Shown: piece by piece, positions 24,410 to 31,797 of the stretch
Numbering within the stretch: the first letter of the stretch is position 1
Layout of the letters: each line of letters begins with the position of its first letter
Assembly: GCA_035491935.1 (NCBI GenBank)
Contig: DATJJW010000021.1
Location: 1 to 32,335, forward strand
Direction of reading: 5' to 3'
Origin: DATJJW01 sp035491935
GTDB lineage: Bacteria > Pseudomonadota > Alphaproteobacteria > ATCC43930 > CGMCC-115725
DNA: 32,335 nucleotides
The notes under the pieces: generated by a model
What the model was told of the DNA's origin: nothing
The model's database searches: none
The model's input: only the letters and a program-made list of their open reading frames with translations
Position numbers and translations under genes: made by a program

Positions 24410-24526
24410 CAATACCCGGAAGAGGATGACTGTCCTGCGTTTTCCATCTATCGGTCACCATGCCGGCCAGAGCCTGGTTCAAATAGCGTGGCGCAGGATC
24501 GGTGGCCAGGAAAGTTTCCGAAAATA

Positions 24527-24558
24527 ATATTGTGCACAATATAATTTGACGCTATATA
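24527..24558 (+). promoter_or_regulatory. ohrR promoter with overlapping OhrR operator
   Basis: ATATTGTGCACAATAT at 24527-24542 is a perfect 16-bp palindrome. It covers a possible -35 (TTGTGC, 24530-24535), placed 17 bases from a -10-like TATATA (24553-24558). OhrR-type MarR regulators bind such ATTGT/ACAAT palindromes and repress their own operon; the site could also act on the - strand MlaC-like gene. Confidence 0.65.
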
Positions 24559-24609
24559 GAGGTTGCCAGGGCGGCGGTCGTCCTGGCCTTGGGGTTCGGG
24601 AGGTCGGTC

Positions 24610-25071
24610 ATGGATGGATTCAGCGAGGATGGCCTGCTGCTCGACGAGCAGCTCTGCTTCGCCCTCTATTCGACGTTCCACGCGGTGTCCAAGACCTATC
24701 AGCCGCATTTGAGGCGGTTGGGGCTGACATACCCGCAATATCTGGCGATGCTGGTGTTGTGGGAGAATGCCGACCTGACGGTTGGAGAACTGGGTGTGCG
24801 GCTCCATCTAGACTCCGGCACCTTGACGCCGCTGCTGAAGCGGTTGGAGGCGGCCGGTCTGGTCCAGCGGCAACGCAGCGTCCAGGACGAACGCCAGGTC
24901 CGCATCACCTTGACTGAAACCGGTATCGCCTTGCGCGAGCAGGCAAAGTCAGTGCCGAAGGCCATGGCCTGCGCCATGGACACCGTGCCAGCCGACATTT
25001 TGAATCTGAGAGAAGAATTGATCCGGCTGCGGGACAAGCTCAACGCCGGGAATTTTGGTGCAGCGGATTAG
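24610..25071 (+). CDS. ohrR: OhrR, MarR-family organic peroxide sensor/repressor
   Basis: 153 residues. MarR winged helix with the OhrR signature LCFALYS; the peroxide-sensing Cys is Cys16, and a second Cys at 121 (MACAM) is 105 residues away, the same distance as Cys22-Cys127 of the two-Cys Xanthomonas type. So oxidation to an inter-subunit disulfide is expected. The DNA-recognition part is around residues 55-90 (LTVGELGVRLHLDSGTLTP). GGGAGG 6 bases ahead fixes ATG 24610 against an earlier TTG. It represses the ohr gene 36 bases downstream until oxidised by organic hydroperoxides. Confidence 0.93.
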   Translation: MDGFSEDGLLLDEQLCFALYSTFHAVSKTYQPHLRRLGLTYPQYLAMLVLWENADLTVGELGVRLHLDSGTLTPLLKRLEAAGLVQRQRSVQDERQVRITLTETGIALREQAKSVPKAMACAMDTVPADILNLREELIRLRDKLNAGNFGAAD

Positions 25072-25107
25072 CGCCGTCTGCCCTTAGCCAAGGAAGGGAC
25101 CATAGCC

Positions 25108-25536
25108 ATGTCAGTCGACGTCAAATACAGCACGAAGGCCACGGCGACCGGCGGTCGCGACGGCAACGCCAAGACCCATGACGGCAGCCTCGAAGTCAAG
25201 CTGACCACGCCCAAGGAGTTGGGTGGCGCCGGCGGCCCTGGCAACAACCCCGAGCAGCTTTTCGCCGCGGGATATTCCGCCTGCTTCCTCGGCGCCATGA
25301 AGTTCGTGGCATCCCAGGGCGGTACGGCCAAGGTGCCGCCGGATGCCACGGTGACCGCGACCGTCGGCATCGGTCCGCGCTCCGAGGGTGGCTTCGGCAT
25401 CACCGCGGCGCTCGAAATCTCGCTGCCCGGCGTGCCGAAGGACCAGGCCGAAGACCTCGTCCAGAAGGCCCATCAGGTCTGCCCATACTCCAACGCCACC
25501 CGCAACAATGTCGACGTCAAGCTGAGCGTCGTCTAG
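25108..25536 (+). CDS. ohr: Organic hydroperoxide resistance protein Ohr
   Basis: 142 residues, typical length. OsmC/Ohr-fold peroxidase reducing lipid and organic hydroperoxides with lipoylated partners. Catalytic Cys59 (YSACF) and resolving Cys125 (HQVCPYSNATR), with Glu49 (NNPEQLFAAGY) and an N-terminal Arg for the active-site network, are present. SD AAGGAAGG. Co-transcribed with ohrR, 36 bases apart, ending at a terminator shared with the small-protein operon. Confidence 0.96.
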   Translation: MSVDVKYSTKATATGGRDGNAKTHDGSLEVKLTTPKELGGAGGPGNNPEQLFAAGYSACFLGAMKFVASQGGTAKVPPDATVTATVGIGPRSEGGFGITAALEISLPGVPKDQAEDLVQKAHQVCPYSNATRNNVDVKLSVV

Positions 25537-25556
25537 GCGCGGGACCCGCGAAGGAC

Positions 25557-25587
25557 AAAGGCTGCCGGAGTAACCCGGCGGCCTTTT
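25557..25587. terminator. Bidirectional terminator after ohr
   Basis: AAAGGCTGCCGG (25557-25568) pairs with CCGGCGGCCTTT (25575-25586; one T-G wobble) and a T follows. A-rich on the left and T-rich on the right, it can serve ohr (+) and the convergent small-protein operon (-). Confidence 0.72.
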
Positions 25588-25595
25588 CTGTTGGA

Positions 25596-25886
25596 CTAGG
25601 GTTCGTTGCCCAGCGACATGTCCCATATGCCGGCGGCCGCTGCGATCGGCAGTAACCAGAGCATCGCCACCAGATAGCCGCGTCGGAGATAGAGAGGGCC
25701 TGTATTGTCCGGGTTGGCGCGCGTCAGCAATCCCCATACACCGACCCAGGCAATGATCGCACCCATGGCCGCAAGATTATAGTTCCGTGTGAAGAAGCCC
25801 CAGAGCAGGGGCGGTGTGGCTATGGAAAGCCACCAACGGCCGTAGCGGCCGGTCCAGTTCCTGAAAAGATGCGTTGAGACCATCAT
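25596..25886 (-). CDS. Small membrane protein of unknown function (operon gene 3)
   Basis: 96 residues. Three hydrophobic helices (about residues 17-33, 38-55 and 70-87) with Trp-rich, Arg-containing loops (FRNWTGRYGRWW, LTRANPDNTG, YLRRG). No family recognised. The ATG at 25886 overlaps the stop of the gene upstream (ATGA), which fixes the start and shows translational coupling; the frame stays open further upstream. It ends at the terminator shared with ohr. Composition is less GC-rich than its neighbours. Confidence 0.55.
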   Translation of the reverse strand: MMVSTHLFRNWTGRYGRWWLSIATPPLLWGFFTRNYNLAAMGAIIAWVGVWGLLTRANPDNTGPLYLRRGYLVAMLWLLPIAAAAGIWDMSLGNEP

Positions 25887-26290
25887 GCTAGTTGCCGACG
25901 CTGCCACTCTGCCAGGTAATGGGGCCATTTCCGTCCAACGATGTAGTCGGACACGGATACGCTTGGCAGGAGCGCGTTCCCGATCGCGCCGCTGACAGCC
26001 GTGATCGCAGAACGCGTTCCCGCCACTCCAAGGGCGGGCAGGCTGAATATTGATGCACCGGTGACTTCGGGGGCCGCGGCAATGGCCACACTGGCTGCGA
26101 CGGCGCCGATGAGGATGGTGGAGATGTTCGAGGCCAGCAGTTTGTAGAAGCTCGGCGGCTTATAGAGCGACCGGGCCACCTGGATTCGACCTTTGAAATA
26201 CTGCGTCGACAAATATTCAAACTCGTCGTCACTCAGCGAGAAAGGGTAGTCTGCGCTGTTCGTCGTTACCTGGGTTTTCATCATGATCAT
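25883..26290 (-). CDS. Two-helix membrane protein of unknown function (operon gene 2)
   Basis: 135 residues from ATG 26290 (26284 and 26281 are also possible; no clear SD). An acidic, aromatic N-terminus (YPFSLSDDEFEYLSTQYF), a basic stretch (KGRIQVARSLYKPP), then a helix at about 49-72, an Ala/Gly-rich second hydrophobic part (79-103) and a charged C-terminus (YIVGRKWPHYLAEWQRR). No family recognised. It overlaps gene 3 by 4 bases and follows gene 1 by 45 bases. Confidence 0.6.
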   Translation of the reverse strand: MIMMKTQVTTNSADYPFSLSDDEFEYLSTQYFKGRIQVARSLYKPPSFYKLLASNISTILIGAVAASVAIAAAPEVTGASIFSLPALGVAGTRSAITAVSGAIGNALLPSVSVSDYIVGRKWPHYLAEWQRRQLA

Positions 26291-26335
26291 CCAGGATACG
26301 AAAGTCGTCCAACCTGGCTGCTTCTGCAAATAGGC

Positions 26336-26539
26336 CTACACGCGTTCAAGCGACGATCTGAGATCGCCGCTCTGGCGGATAAGACAGAGAGAAACCAGAA
26401 GCGCCTTGGCGACATCACGATCGGGCGCGTGGTCCAGGATGCTGCCTTCCGTCTGGTTGACTTCCCTAAGCTGCAAGACGACGGCATCGTCTTCGAGCCA
26501 CCGATGCTTGATCGAAGTAGGGTGCGTGGCATCGGGCAT
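26336..26539 (-). CDS. Small soluble protein of unknown function (operon gene 1)
   Basis: 67 residues, acidic and charged, no membrane segment (RWLEDDAVVLQLREVNQTEG near 13-32, then a hydrophobic AKALLVSLCLIR helix). AAAGGG about 7 bases ahead of ATG 26539 supports the start. Not recognised. The overlapping minus-strand frame 26287-26694 is rejected: it is Ser/Arg-rich and lacks an SD. This gene, with genes 2 and 3, makes a compact unit preceded by a TTGACA promoter candidate. Confidence 0.5.
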   Translation of the reverse strand: MPDATHPTSIKHRWLEDDAVVLQLREVNQTEGSILDHAPDRDVAKALLVSLCLIRQSGDLRSSLERV

Positions 26540-26560
26540 GGGAGCACCCTTTGGACTTTC

Positions 26561-26598
26561 AGGTTGCTTAAAATTGCGTTAACAACCTTTGCTGTCAA
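26561..26598 (-). promoter_or_regulatory. Promoter and operator-like inverted repeat for the small-protein operon
   Basis: On the - strand a perfect -35 TTGACA (26598-26593) is followed, after 17-18 bases, by AT-rich AATTTTAA as a weak -10. Over the spacer and -10, AGGTTG-C-TTAA (26561-26571) pairs with TTAACAACCT (26579-26588), 10 bp with one bulged base. The layout suits regulated transcription of the gene at 26539. Confidence 0.45.
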
Positions 26599-26684
26599 CT
26601 GCATCCCCATACCGCGCCGCGGATGAAGCAGCTTGGGAGCGACGACAACACTGCTCCAAGGTTCGGCGTTTCCCAGCCCGCCAA

Positions 26685-26714
26685 TTGACCACACTTTGCA
26701 ACCGTGACTAGTCT
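26685..26714 (+). promoter_or_regulatory. Possible promoter for the TAXI-type protein gene
   Basis: TTGACC (26685-26690) and TAGTCT (26709-26714) with an 18-base spacer, about 58 bases ahead of the start codon. The -10 match is weak. Confidence 0.33.
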
Positions 26715-26771
26715 GGCGGCAATCAAGATAGCGCCGTTCATTACCGCGCGCGCAACACGGGGGAGGCGGGC

Positions 26772-27890
26772 ATGGATTTCAGGCTCTGGAAGCACCTCTG
26801 CATTTCTGCACTGTTCCTGCTGGGGTTTTGGGGTTGCGCCGAGGCGCAGGCGGATGTCGCCAAGCCGGCTGCCAGTGTGGCGGCGAGCCTTGCGCCCAGC
26901 AGTGTGACCGGTCCGACCGGCATCGATCTCAAGCGGCCGCTTTTCGCCGGCGCCTGCAAGGGCTGTCCCTGGGGCGTCCTTGCCTCGGTCGTCAAGGATG
27001 CGCTGAAGCCCGCCGGCTACGACGTGCAGATCTGCTGGGTCTGCTGGTCGGTCTATGGTCCGCGCGAGATGGCCGACCGGACCAAGCCGGTCATCCCGGC
27101 CGAGATCAACAATGTGCCCAAGGCTTATGTCGAACAGCCGCCGAACGCCGTTCCGGACATCAGCGCCACCAGCGCCGTCAATCTGATCGCGGCTTGGAAC
27201 GGCACCGGCCCCTACGCCAAGGATCATCGACCGCGACGGAACTATCGTGTCATCGCCGCGCTCCAGCAACCGAATTTCCTGATGATCGCGGCGAACAGGA
27301 AGTCCGGCATCACCGATCTGGCGCAAGTCAAGAGCCGCACCAAGCCGACCTGGATCGCCATCGTCAACCGCGATGCCGCGATCGACGAAGTCCTGGCCTA
27401 TTACGGCATCACCGAAGCAGGATTGAAGGCGCATGGTGGCGGGGTCATTCATACCACCGATCGCCATCGTCGCGCTGCGGCCGACCTGTTCATCGGCGGC
27501 GCCTTGCTGGTCGACACGCCGGAGCAGCGCATCTGGTACCAGGTGAGCCAGCTCGACGATCTGAGGTTCTTCGAGATGCCGGCGCCGCTCTTGGACAAGC
27601 TCGCCAAGCTGCCGGGTTATGAACGGGTCACCGCGCCCTTGGCGCTCCTACGCGGCGTCGACCGTCCGATCCCGACGGTGATGCGCGCGGCCCATTACAT
27701 CTATGTCCGCGACGATGCGCCGGACAGTTTCTCCTACGCCGTCGCCAAGGCGCTGGACGAGCATCAGGCTCTCTTCAGCCTGCATGGCGACCCGTTCTAT
27801 TACAATGTGCGGCTGGTCGCCGACAGCCCGGTCATCCCGATGGCGCCAGGCGCGCTGAAATACTATCGCGAGCGCGGCTACGTCCATTGA
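26772..27890 (+). CDS. TAXI-family TRAP-type solute-binding protein (orphan)
   Basis: 372 residues. Signal peptide (ISALFLLGFWGCAEAQA, cleavage near residue 27). Seen: an N-terminal beta strand with LFAGACKGCPWGVLASVVKDAL, later an SGITDLAQVKSRTKPTWIAIVN block and a C-terminal GALKYYRERG tail, all as in TAXI solute-binding proteins. Odd: CxxC pairs CKGC (62-65) and CWVC (88-91) at the ligand-side N-terminal strands, where the family has glycine- and serine-rich text; they suggest metal or heme binding or a disulfide. No TRAP membrane subunits are nearby. ATG 26772 follows GGGAGGCGGGC. Call is by fold-level resemblance and not certain. Confidence 0.7.
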   Translation: MDFRLWKHLCISALFLLGFWGCAEAQADVAKPAASVAASLAPSSVTGPTGIDLKRPLFAGACKGCPWGVLASVVKDALKPAGYDVQICWVCWSVYGPREMADRTKPVIPAEINNVPKAYVEQPPNAVPDISATSAVNLIAAWNGTGPYAKDHRPRRNYRVIAALQQPNFLMIAANRKSGITDLAQVKSRTKPTWIAIVNRDAAIDEVLAYYGITEAGLKAHGGGVIHTTDRHRRAAADLFIGGALLVDTPEQRIWYQVSQLDDLRFFEMPAPLLDKLAKLPGYERVTAPLALLRGVDRPIPTVMRAAHYIYVRDDAPDSFSYAVAKALDEHQALFSLHGDPFYYNVRLVADSPVIPMAPGALKYYRERGYVH

Positions 27891-27900
27891 GTGATGCCAG

Positions 27901-29103
27901 CTAGGCCGCCGCTTCCGGGATCTGCAGCTTGCGGCCGGCGAGGTAGCCGAAGGCCGACATGACGAGGGCGAGGACGATGCAGATGGCGAGCGGCAGGTAC
28001 CAAGTGCCTGTGGCGTCATGGATCGCGCCCGAGGCCGGCGGGCCGAAGGCTGCGAGGAAGTATCCCGCGCATTGTGCCATGCCGGAGAGGGCGGCGGCCT
28101 GCCGGGGCGACTGCGTGCGCAGGCCGATGAAGATGAGGCTCAAGAGGAAGCTTGCGCCCAATCCGCTGCCGATGCAGATGGCCCAGAACAGGCCCCAGCC
28201 GGGCAGGAACAGCAGGCCCAGCAGACCGAGGGCGGTCAGTAATCCGGTCAAGACCGCCGCGGCCCGCTGATCGTGCATGCGCTGGACGATCGGTCCCATC
28301 ACCAAGCCCGACAGCGCCCCCGACAATTGCATGATGCCGTGCAGGGAGCCGGCCTCCGTCGCGTTGTAGCCTGAACTGATGAACACGGCCGGCAGCCAGC
28401 TGATCATGATGTAGAAGAGGACCGAGTTGGTGCCCATGCATAAGGTCACCTGCCAGGCCAAGGCCGAGCGCCAGATCCGCCCGCCTTTGGGCGGCATGGC
28501 GGTGTTCGCCAAGGGGGAGGTGTGCTTGCGGAGTTGCGGCAGCCAGGCCAGCAGCGCCATGGCCGGCAGCACCATGACCGCCAGCAGCGCGCCGGTCCAG
28601 CCGAGGCCCGATGCTTGGGCGATCGGCACGGCGGCGGCGGACACGCAGGCCGCCGTCAGGTTCATGGCCAGGAAATAGGCCGAGGTGATGGCGGCGATCC
28701 TGTGCGGGAAGTCGCGCTTGAGCAGGCTCGGCAGCAGCACGTTGCCGAAGGTGATGCCGATGCCGATCGCGCCGGTCCCGGCATAGAGCCACCAGAGCGA
28801 GCCGAGCGGGCGGATGGCGATGCCGAGGGCAATGAGGGCGATGGCGGCGAACAGGCAGCGTTCGAGACCGTAGCCGCGGGCAAACGACGCCATGAAGGGC
28901 GACATGACGGCGAAGGCCAGCAGCGGCAGGGTCGTCAGAATCCCGGCCTGGATCGAGCCGAGCGCGAAGCTCGCCTGGATCATCGACATCACCGGCGGAA
29001 CCCCGGTAAAGGGCGCGCGCAGATTGGTGGCGATCAGCAGGATGCCGATCAGCAGAAGGTAGGGGCGCCGCACCCCGGCCACGGCGCCGCTCGCCTCCGC
29101 CAT
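27901..29103 (-). CDS. MFS transporter, CynX/NimT family
   Basis: 400 residues with about 12 membrane helices. The N-terminal NLRAPFTGVPPV segment is the CynX signature, and a central basic loop (LRKHTSPLANTAMPPKGGRIWR) divides two six-helix halves. Family members move cyanate, nitroimidazoles or other small anions; the substrate is unknown. It starts 2 bases after the hinT stop, so the two are in one transcript at the end of the his operon. Converges with the TAXI-protein gene, with only 10 bases between stops and no terminator seen. Confidence 0.87.
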   Translation of the reverse strand: MAEASGAVAGVRRPYLLLIGILLIATNLRAPFTGVPPVMSMIQASFALGSIQAGILTTLPLLAFAVMSPFMASFARGYGLERCLFAAIALIALGIAIRPLGSLWWLYAGTGAIGIGITFGNVLLPSLLKRDFPHRIAAITSAYFLAMNLTAACVSAAAVPIAQASGLGWTGALLAVMVLPAMALLAWLPQLRKHTSPLANTAMPPKGGRIWRSALAWQVTLCMGTNSVLFYIMISWLPAVFISSGYNATEAGSLHGIMQLSGALSGLVMGPIVQRMHDQRAAAVLTGLLTALGLLGLLFLPGWGLFWAICIGSGLGASFLLSLIFIGLRTQSPRQAAALSGMAQCAGYFLAAFGPPASGAIHDATGTWYLPLAICIVLALVMSAFGYLAGRKLQIPEAAA

Positions 29104-29105
29104 GT

Positions 29106-29468
29106 TCAGGCCGGCTGGACCAGCTTGCCGAGCGGCCGGCCACCCAGGATGTGAATGTGGAAATGCGGCACTTCCTGGCCGCTATGGACGCCATGATTGG
29201 CGATCAGGCGATAGCCTTCGGCCACCACCCCCGCCTCGCGTGCGATCGTGCCGGCGGCGCGGGTAAAGGCGGCGATCTCGGCATCCGAGGCCTTGGCCGA
29301 GAAATCATCGTAGGAGACGTATTCGCCCTTCGGCACCACCAGGATATGCACCGGCGCCTGCGGTGCGATGTCGTGGAAAGCCAGGACATGATCGTCCTCA
29401 TAGGCCTTCTTGCACGGGATCTCGCCGCGCAGGATACGGGCGAAGATGTTGTTGCGGTCGTAGGCCAT
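29106..29468 (-). CDS. hinT: HIT-family nucleoside phosphoramidase (HinT)
   Basis: 120 residues. Purine nucleoside phosphoramidase; the HxHxHxx motif is at His102, His104 and His106 (PHFHIHIL). N-terminal NIFARILRGEIPCKKAYEDD matches HinT. Often found beside hisE in alphaproteobacteria. Starts at ATG 29468, downstream of the family B repeat, and is coupled to the MFS gene (stop and start 2 bases apart). Confidence 0.95.
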   Translation of the reverse strand: MAYDRNNIFARILRGEIPCKKAYEDDHVLAFHDIAPQAPVHILVVPKGEYVSYDDFSAKASDAEIAAFTRAAGTIAREAGVVAEGYRLIANHGVHSGQEVPHFHIHILGGRPLGKLVQPA

Positions 29469-29554
29469 GGGACGGTCCCTCTATTTTTCTTCTTAGAGCG
29501 TTGAGCGTAAAATAGGGCTCAAGGGTTGAACCATCTTTTCCGCCATCACCTTCT

Positions 29555-29620
29555 CCGTCATCACCGGCTTGACCCGGTGATCCACGAAGATGGCCGGGTC
29601 AAGCCCGGCCATGACGCAGG
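29555..29620. repeat. Dispersed palindrome family B, diverged copy
   Basis: First stem ATCACCGG (29560-29567) / CCGGTGAT (29574-29581); second stem ATGGCCGGG (29590-29598) / CCCGGCCAT (29604-29612), joined by CCACGA. The first stem differs from the 6028-6050 copy at two paired positions on each side, and both changes keep pairing. It fills the gap between hisE and hinT, which may lower or stabilise downstream expression. Confidence 0.78.
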
Positions 29621-29652
29621 GGAAAGAGGGTTCATATTAACGGCTCAATTCT

Positions 29653-30195
29653 CTAGTCCGGCTTTCTGGACGCCTTCTCGATCAGCCCACTGATGCCCTG
29701 GCGGCGCTGCAGCTCCAGCCAGACATCGTCCGGTACGATGCCGGCATCGACCCAGGCGACCATCAGGTGATAAAGCAGGTCGGCGCTTTCGTAGATCACG
29801 CCCTTGCGGTCGCCCTTGATCAGCTCGATCGTCGTCTCGACCGCTTCCTCGCCCAGCTTCTGCGCGATCTTGGCGCGGCCGCGCGCATAGAGCTTGGCGG
29901 TATAGGATTTCTCCGGATCGCCGAGCCGGGCGGCGTCGACCCGGATATAGAGCTTGCCCAAGGGATCGCCCGGGTTCGGGACCCAGCTCGTCGGCTGCGC
30001 CGTCGGTGCGGCGGGCTGCTTGGCCTTGGTGGCCTTGCCCTTGGCTTTGGGCGCGTCCTTCACCTTTGCGGCTTTGGCCGGCTTGGCAGGCTTCGCCTTC
30101 TTGTCGGCTTTCGCCGGCTTGGCGGATTGCTCCGGCGTCGCGGCATCCGCCTCGGGCGGTGTCGTTTTGGGGGTGATCTTGATTGATTTAGCCAT
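29653..30195 (-). CDS. hisE: Phosphoribosyl-ATP pyrophosphohydrolase with Lys/Ala/Pro-rich tail
   Basis: 180 residues; plain HisE has about 105. Hydrolyses PRATP to PRAMP, second step of histidine synthesis. The C-terminal MazG-like part (from about 77) has YTAKLYARGRAKIAQKLGEEAVET and ESADLLYHLMV, both typical HisE. Before it, residues 21-60 hold 14 lysines among Ala/Pro (AKPAKADKKAKPAKPAK), like histone H1/HU tails, and a QPTSWVPNPGDP linker. The start is set by ATG 30195, 2 bases after the hisF stop; no clear SD. The tail is in frame and uncharged-negative poor, so it is a real extension unless the start is inside. Confidence 0.9.
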   Translation of the reverse strand: MAKSIKITPKTTPPEADAATPEQSAKPAKADKKAKPAKPAKAAKVKDAPKAKGKATKAKQPAAPTAQPTSWVPNPGDPLGKLYIRVDAARLGDPEKSYTAKLYARGRAKIAQKLGEEAVETTIELIKGDRKGVIYESADLLYHLMVAWVDAGIVPDDVWLELQRRQGISGLIEKASRKPD

Positions 30196-30197
30196 GT

Positions 30198-30968
30198 TTA
30201 GCGCACCGGTATGCCCGAAGCCGCCAGATGCTGCTTCGCTTGGGCGATGGTAAAGGTTCCGAAATGGAAGATCGAGGCGGCGAGCACGGCGGTGGCACCG
30301 CCTTCGCAGATACCTTCGGCGAGGTGGTCGAGCGTGCCGACGCCACCCGAGGCGATGACGGGCACCGCGACCGCGTCGGAGACGGCACGGGTCAGCGCGA
30401 GGTCGAAGCCCGATTTCGTGCCGTCGCGGTCCATCGAGGTCAACAGGATCTCGCCGGCACCGTATTCGGCCATGCGCCGTGCCCAGTCGATCGCATCGAG
30501 ACCGGTCTCGCGCCGTCCGCCATGGGTGAACACTTCCCAGCGGGGATGGCCGTCCCGCCCATCGGCGACGCGCTTGGCGTCGACGGCGACGACAATGCAC
30601 TGGCTGCCGAATTTCTCCGCCCCTTCGCGCACGAATTCGGGGCGGGATACCGCGGCGGTGTTGATCGACACCTTGTCGGCACCGGCCAGCAGCAGCTTGC
30701 GGATGTCCTCGACCTTGCGCACGCCACCGCCGACGGTCAGCGGCATGAAGCATTGCTCGGCGGTGCGGCGCACGACGTCGTACAGCGTGTCGCGTTCCTC
30801 CGCACTCGCGGTGATGTCGAGGAAGCAGAGCTCGTCGGCGCCGGCCTTGTCATAGACCTTGGCCTGCTCGACCGGGTCGCCGGCATCGATCAGGTCGACG
30901 AAGTTCACGCCCTTGACCACGCGCCCGTCCTTGACGTCCAGGCAGGGGATGACGCGCATCTTCAGCAT
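30198..30968 (-). CDS. hisF: Imidazole glycerol phosphate synthase, cyclase subunit
   Basis: 256 residues, (beta/alpha)8 barrel. Makes IGP and AICAR using ammonia from HisH. Catalytic Asp11 (IPCLDVKDG) and Asp130 (VVAVDAKR) are present, with the phosphate loops GGGVRKVEDIR and ASGGVGTLDHL. The hisA stop and hisF start share a base (TGATG), so they are translationally coupled. Confidence 0.97.
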   Translation of the reverse strand: MLKMRVIPCLDVKDGRVVKGVNFVDLIDAGDPVEQAKVYDKAGADELCFLDITASAEERDTLYDVVRRTAEQCFMPLTVGGGVRKVEDIRKLLLAGADKVSINTAAVSRPEFVREGAEKFGSQCIVVAVDAKRVADGRDGHPRWEVFTHGGRRETGLDAIDWARRMAEYGAGEILLTSMDRDGTKSGFDLALTRAVSDAVAVPVIASGGVGTLDHLAEGICEGGATAVLAASIFHFGTFTIAQAKQHLAASGIPVR

Positions 30969-31705
30969 CAGGCGGCGGCGCCCGAGCGCATGAGCGCGAT
31001 GGCGGCGGCGGGGTCGATGCGGCCGTCATAGAGCGCGCGGCCGACGATGGCGCCTTCGATGCCCTTGCCGGCCAGATCCTTGAGGTTGGCGAGATCGGCA
31101 AGCGAGGCGACGCCGCCCGACGCGATGACCGGGGTGGTGAGCGCGAAGGCCAGATCGGCCGTCGCCTCCGCATTGACGCCGCCGAGCGCGCCGTCGCGGT
31201 CGATGTCGGTATAGATGATGGCGGCGACGCCGGCATCCTCGAAGCGCAGCGCCAGATCCAGTGCCTTCACCGTCGAGGTGCGTGCCCAACCTTCGACCGC
31301 GACCATGCCGTTACGCGCGTCGATGCCGACGACGATGCGGCCGGGATGGCGCTTGCAGGCGCTGCGCACCAGCTCGGGATCCGAGAGTGCCACCGTGCCC
31401 AGGATGACCCGGCGTACGCCGCGCTCCAGCCAGTAATCGATGGTCGCGTGGTCGCGGATGCCGCCGCCCAGCTGTACCGGGATCGATACTGCGCCCAGGA
31501 TCGCCTCGACCGCATCGCTATTGACCGGCTTGCCGGCGAAGGCACCGTTCAAATCGACCAGATGCAGCCAGCGGAAGCCCGCCTCCTCGAACTGACGCGC
31601 CTGATCGGCGGGGGCGGCCGCGAACACGGTCGCCGCCGTCATGTCGCCGCGCAGCAGGCGCACGCATCTGCCATCCTTGAGGTCGATCGCCGGGTACAGA
31701 ATCAA
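30968..31705 (-). CDS. hisA: ProFAR isomerase
   Basis: 245 residues, (beta/alpha)8 barrel; isomerises ProFAR to PRFAR. Asp8 (ILYPAIDLKDG) and Asp129 (VVGIDARNG) are catalytic. Start: the family begins directly before ILYPAIDLK, and a TTG at 31705 has TTGGAG 6 bases ahead on the - strand, so TTG is the likely initiation codon; the TTG at 31717 lies within that SD. The longer frame adds METP-like residues only. A rare start codon suggests modest translation. Confidence 0.95.
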   Translation of the reverse strand: MILYPAIDLKDGRCVRLLRGDMTAATVFAAAPADQARQFEEAGFRWLHLVDLNGAFAGKPVNSDAVEAILGAVSIPVQLGGGIRDHATIDYWLERGVRRVILGTVALSDPELVRSACKRHPGRIVVGIDARNGMVAVEGWARTSTVKALDLALRFEDAGVAAIIYTDIDRDGALGGVNAEATADLAFALTTPVIASGGVASLADLANLKDLAGKGIEGAIVGRALYDGRIDPAAAIALMRSGAAA

Positions 31706-31797
31706 GGGAGTCTCCAAAACACGCGGAACCCGTGCCAGCCGGCCGGCCGGCGCCGGGTTTGTTCAATAGGGAATGAAAGGCGATTTCCCGGCGGACA

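Noticed and set aside
26287..26694. 135-residue - strand frame overlapping the 67-residue gene
   Set aside because: Ser/Arg-rich, no SD, and would overlap gene 2 of the operon; the 67-residue frame has an SD and normal composition.
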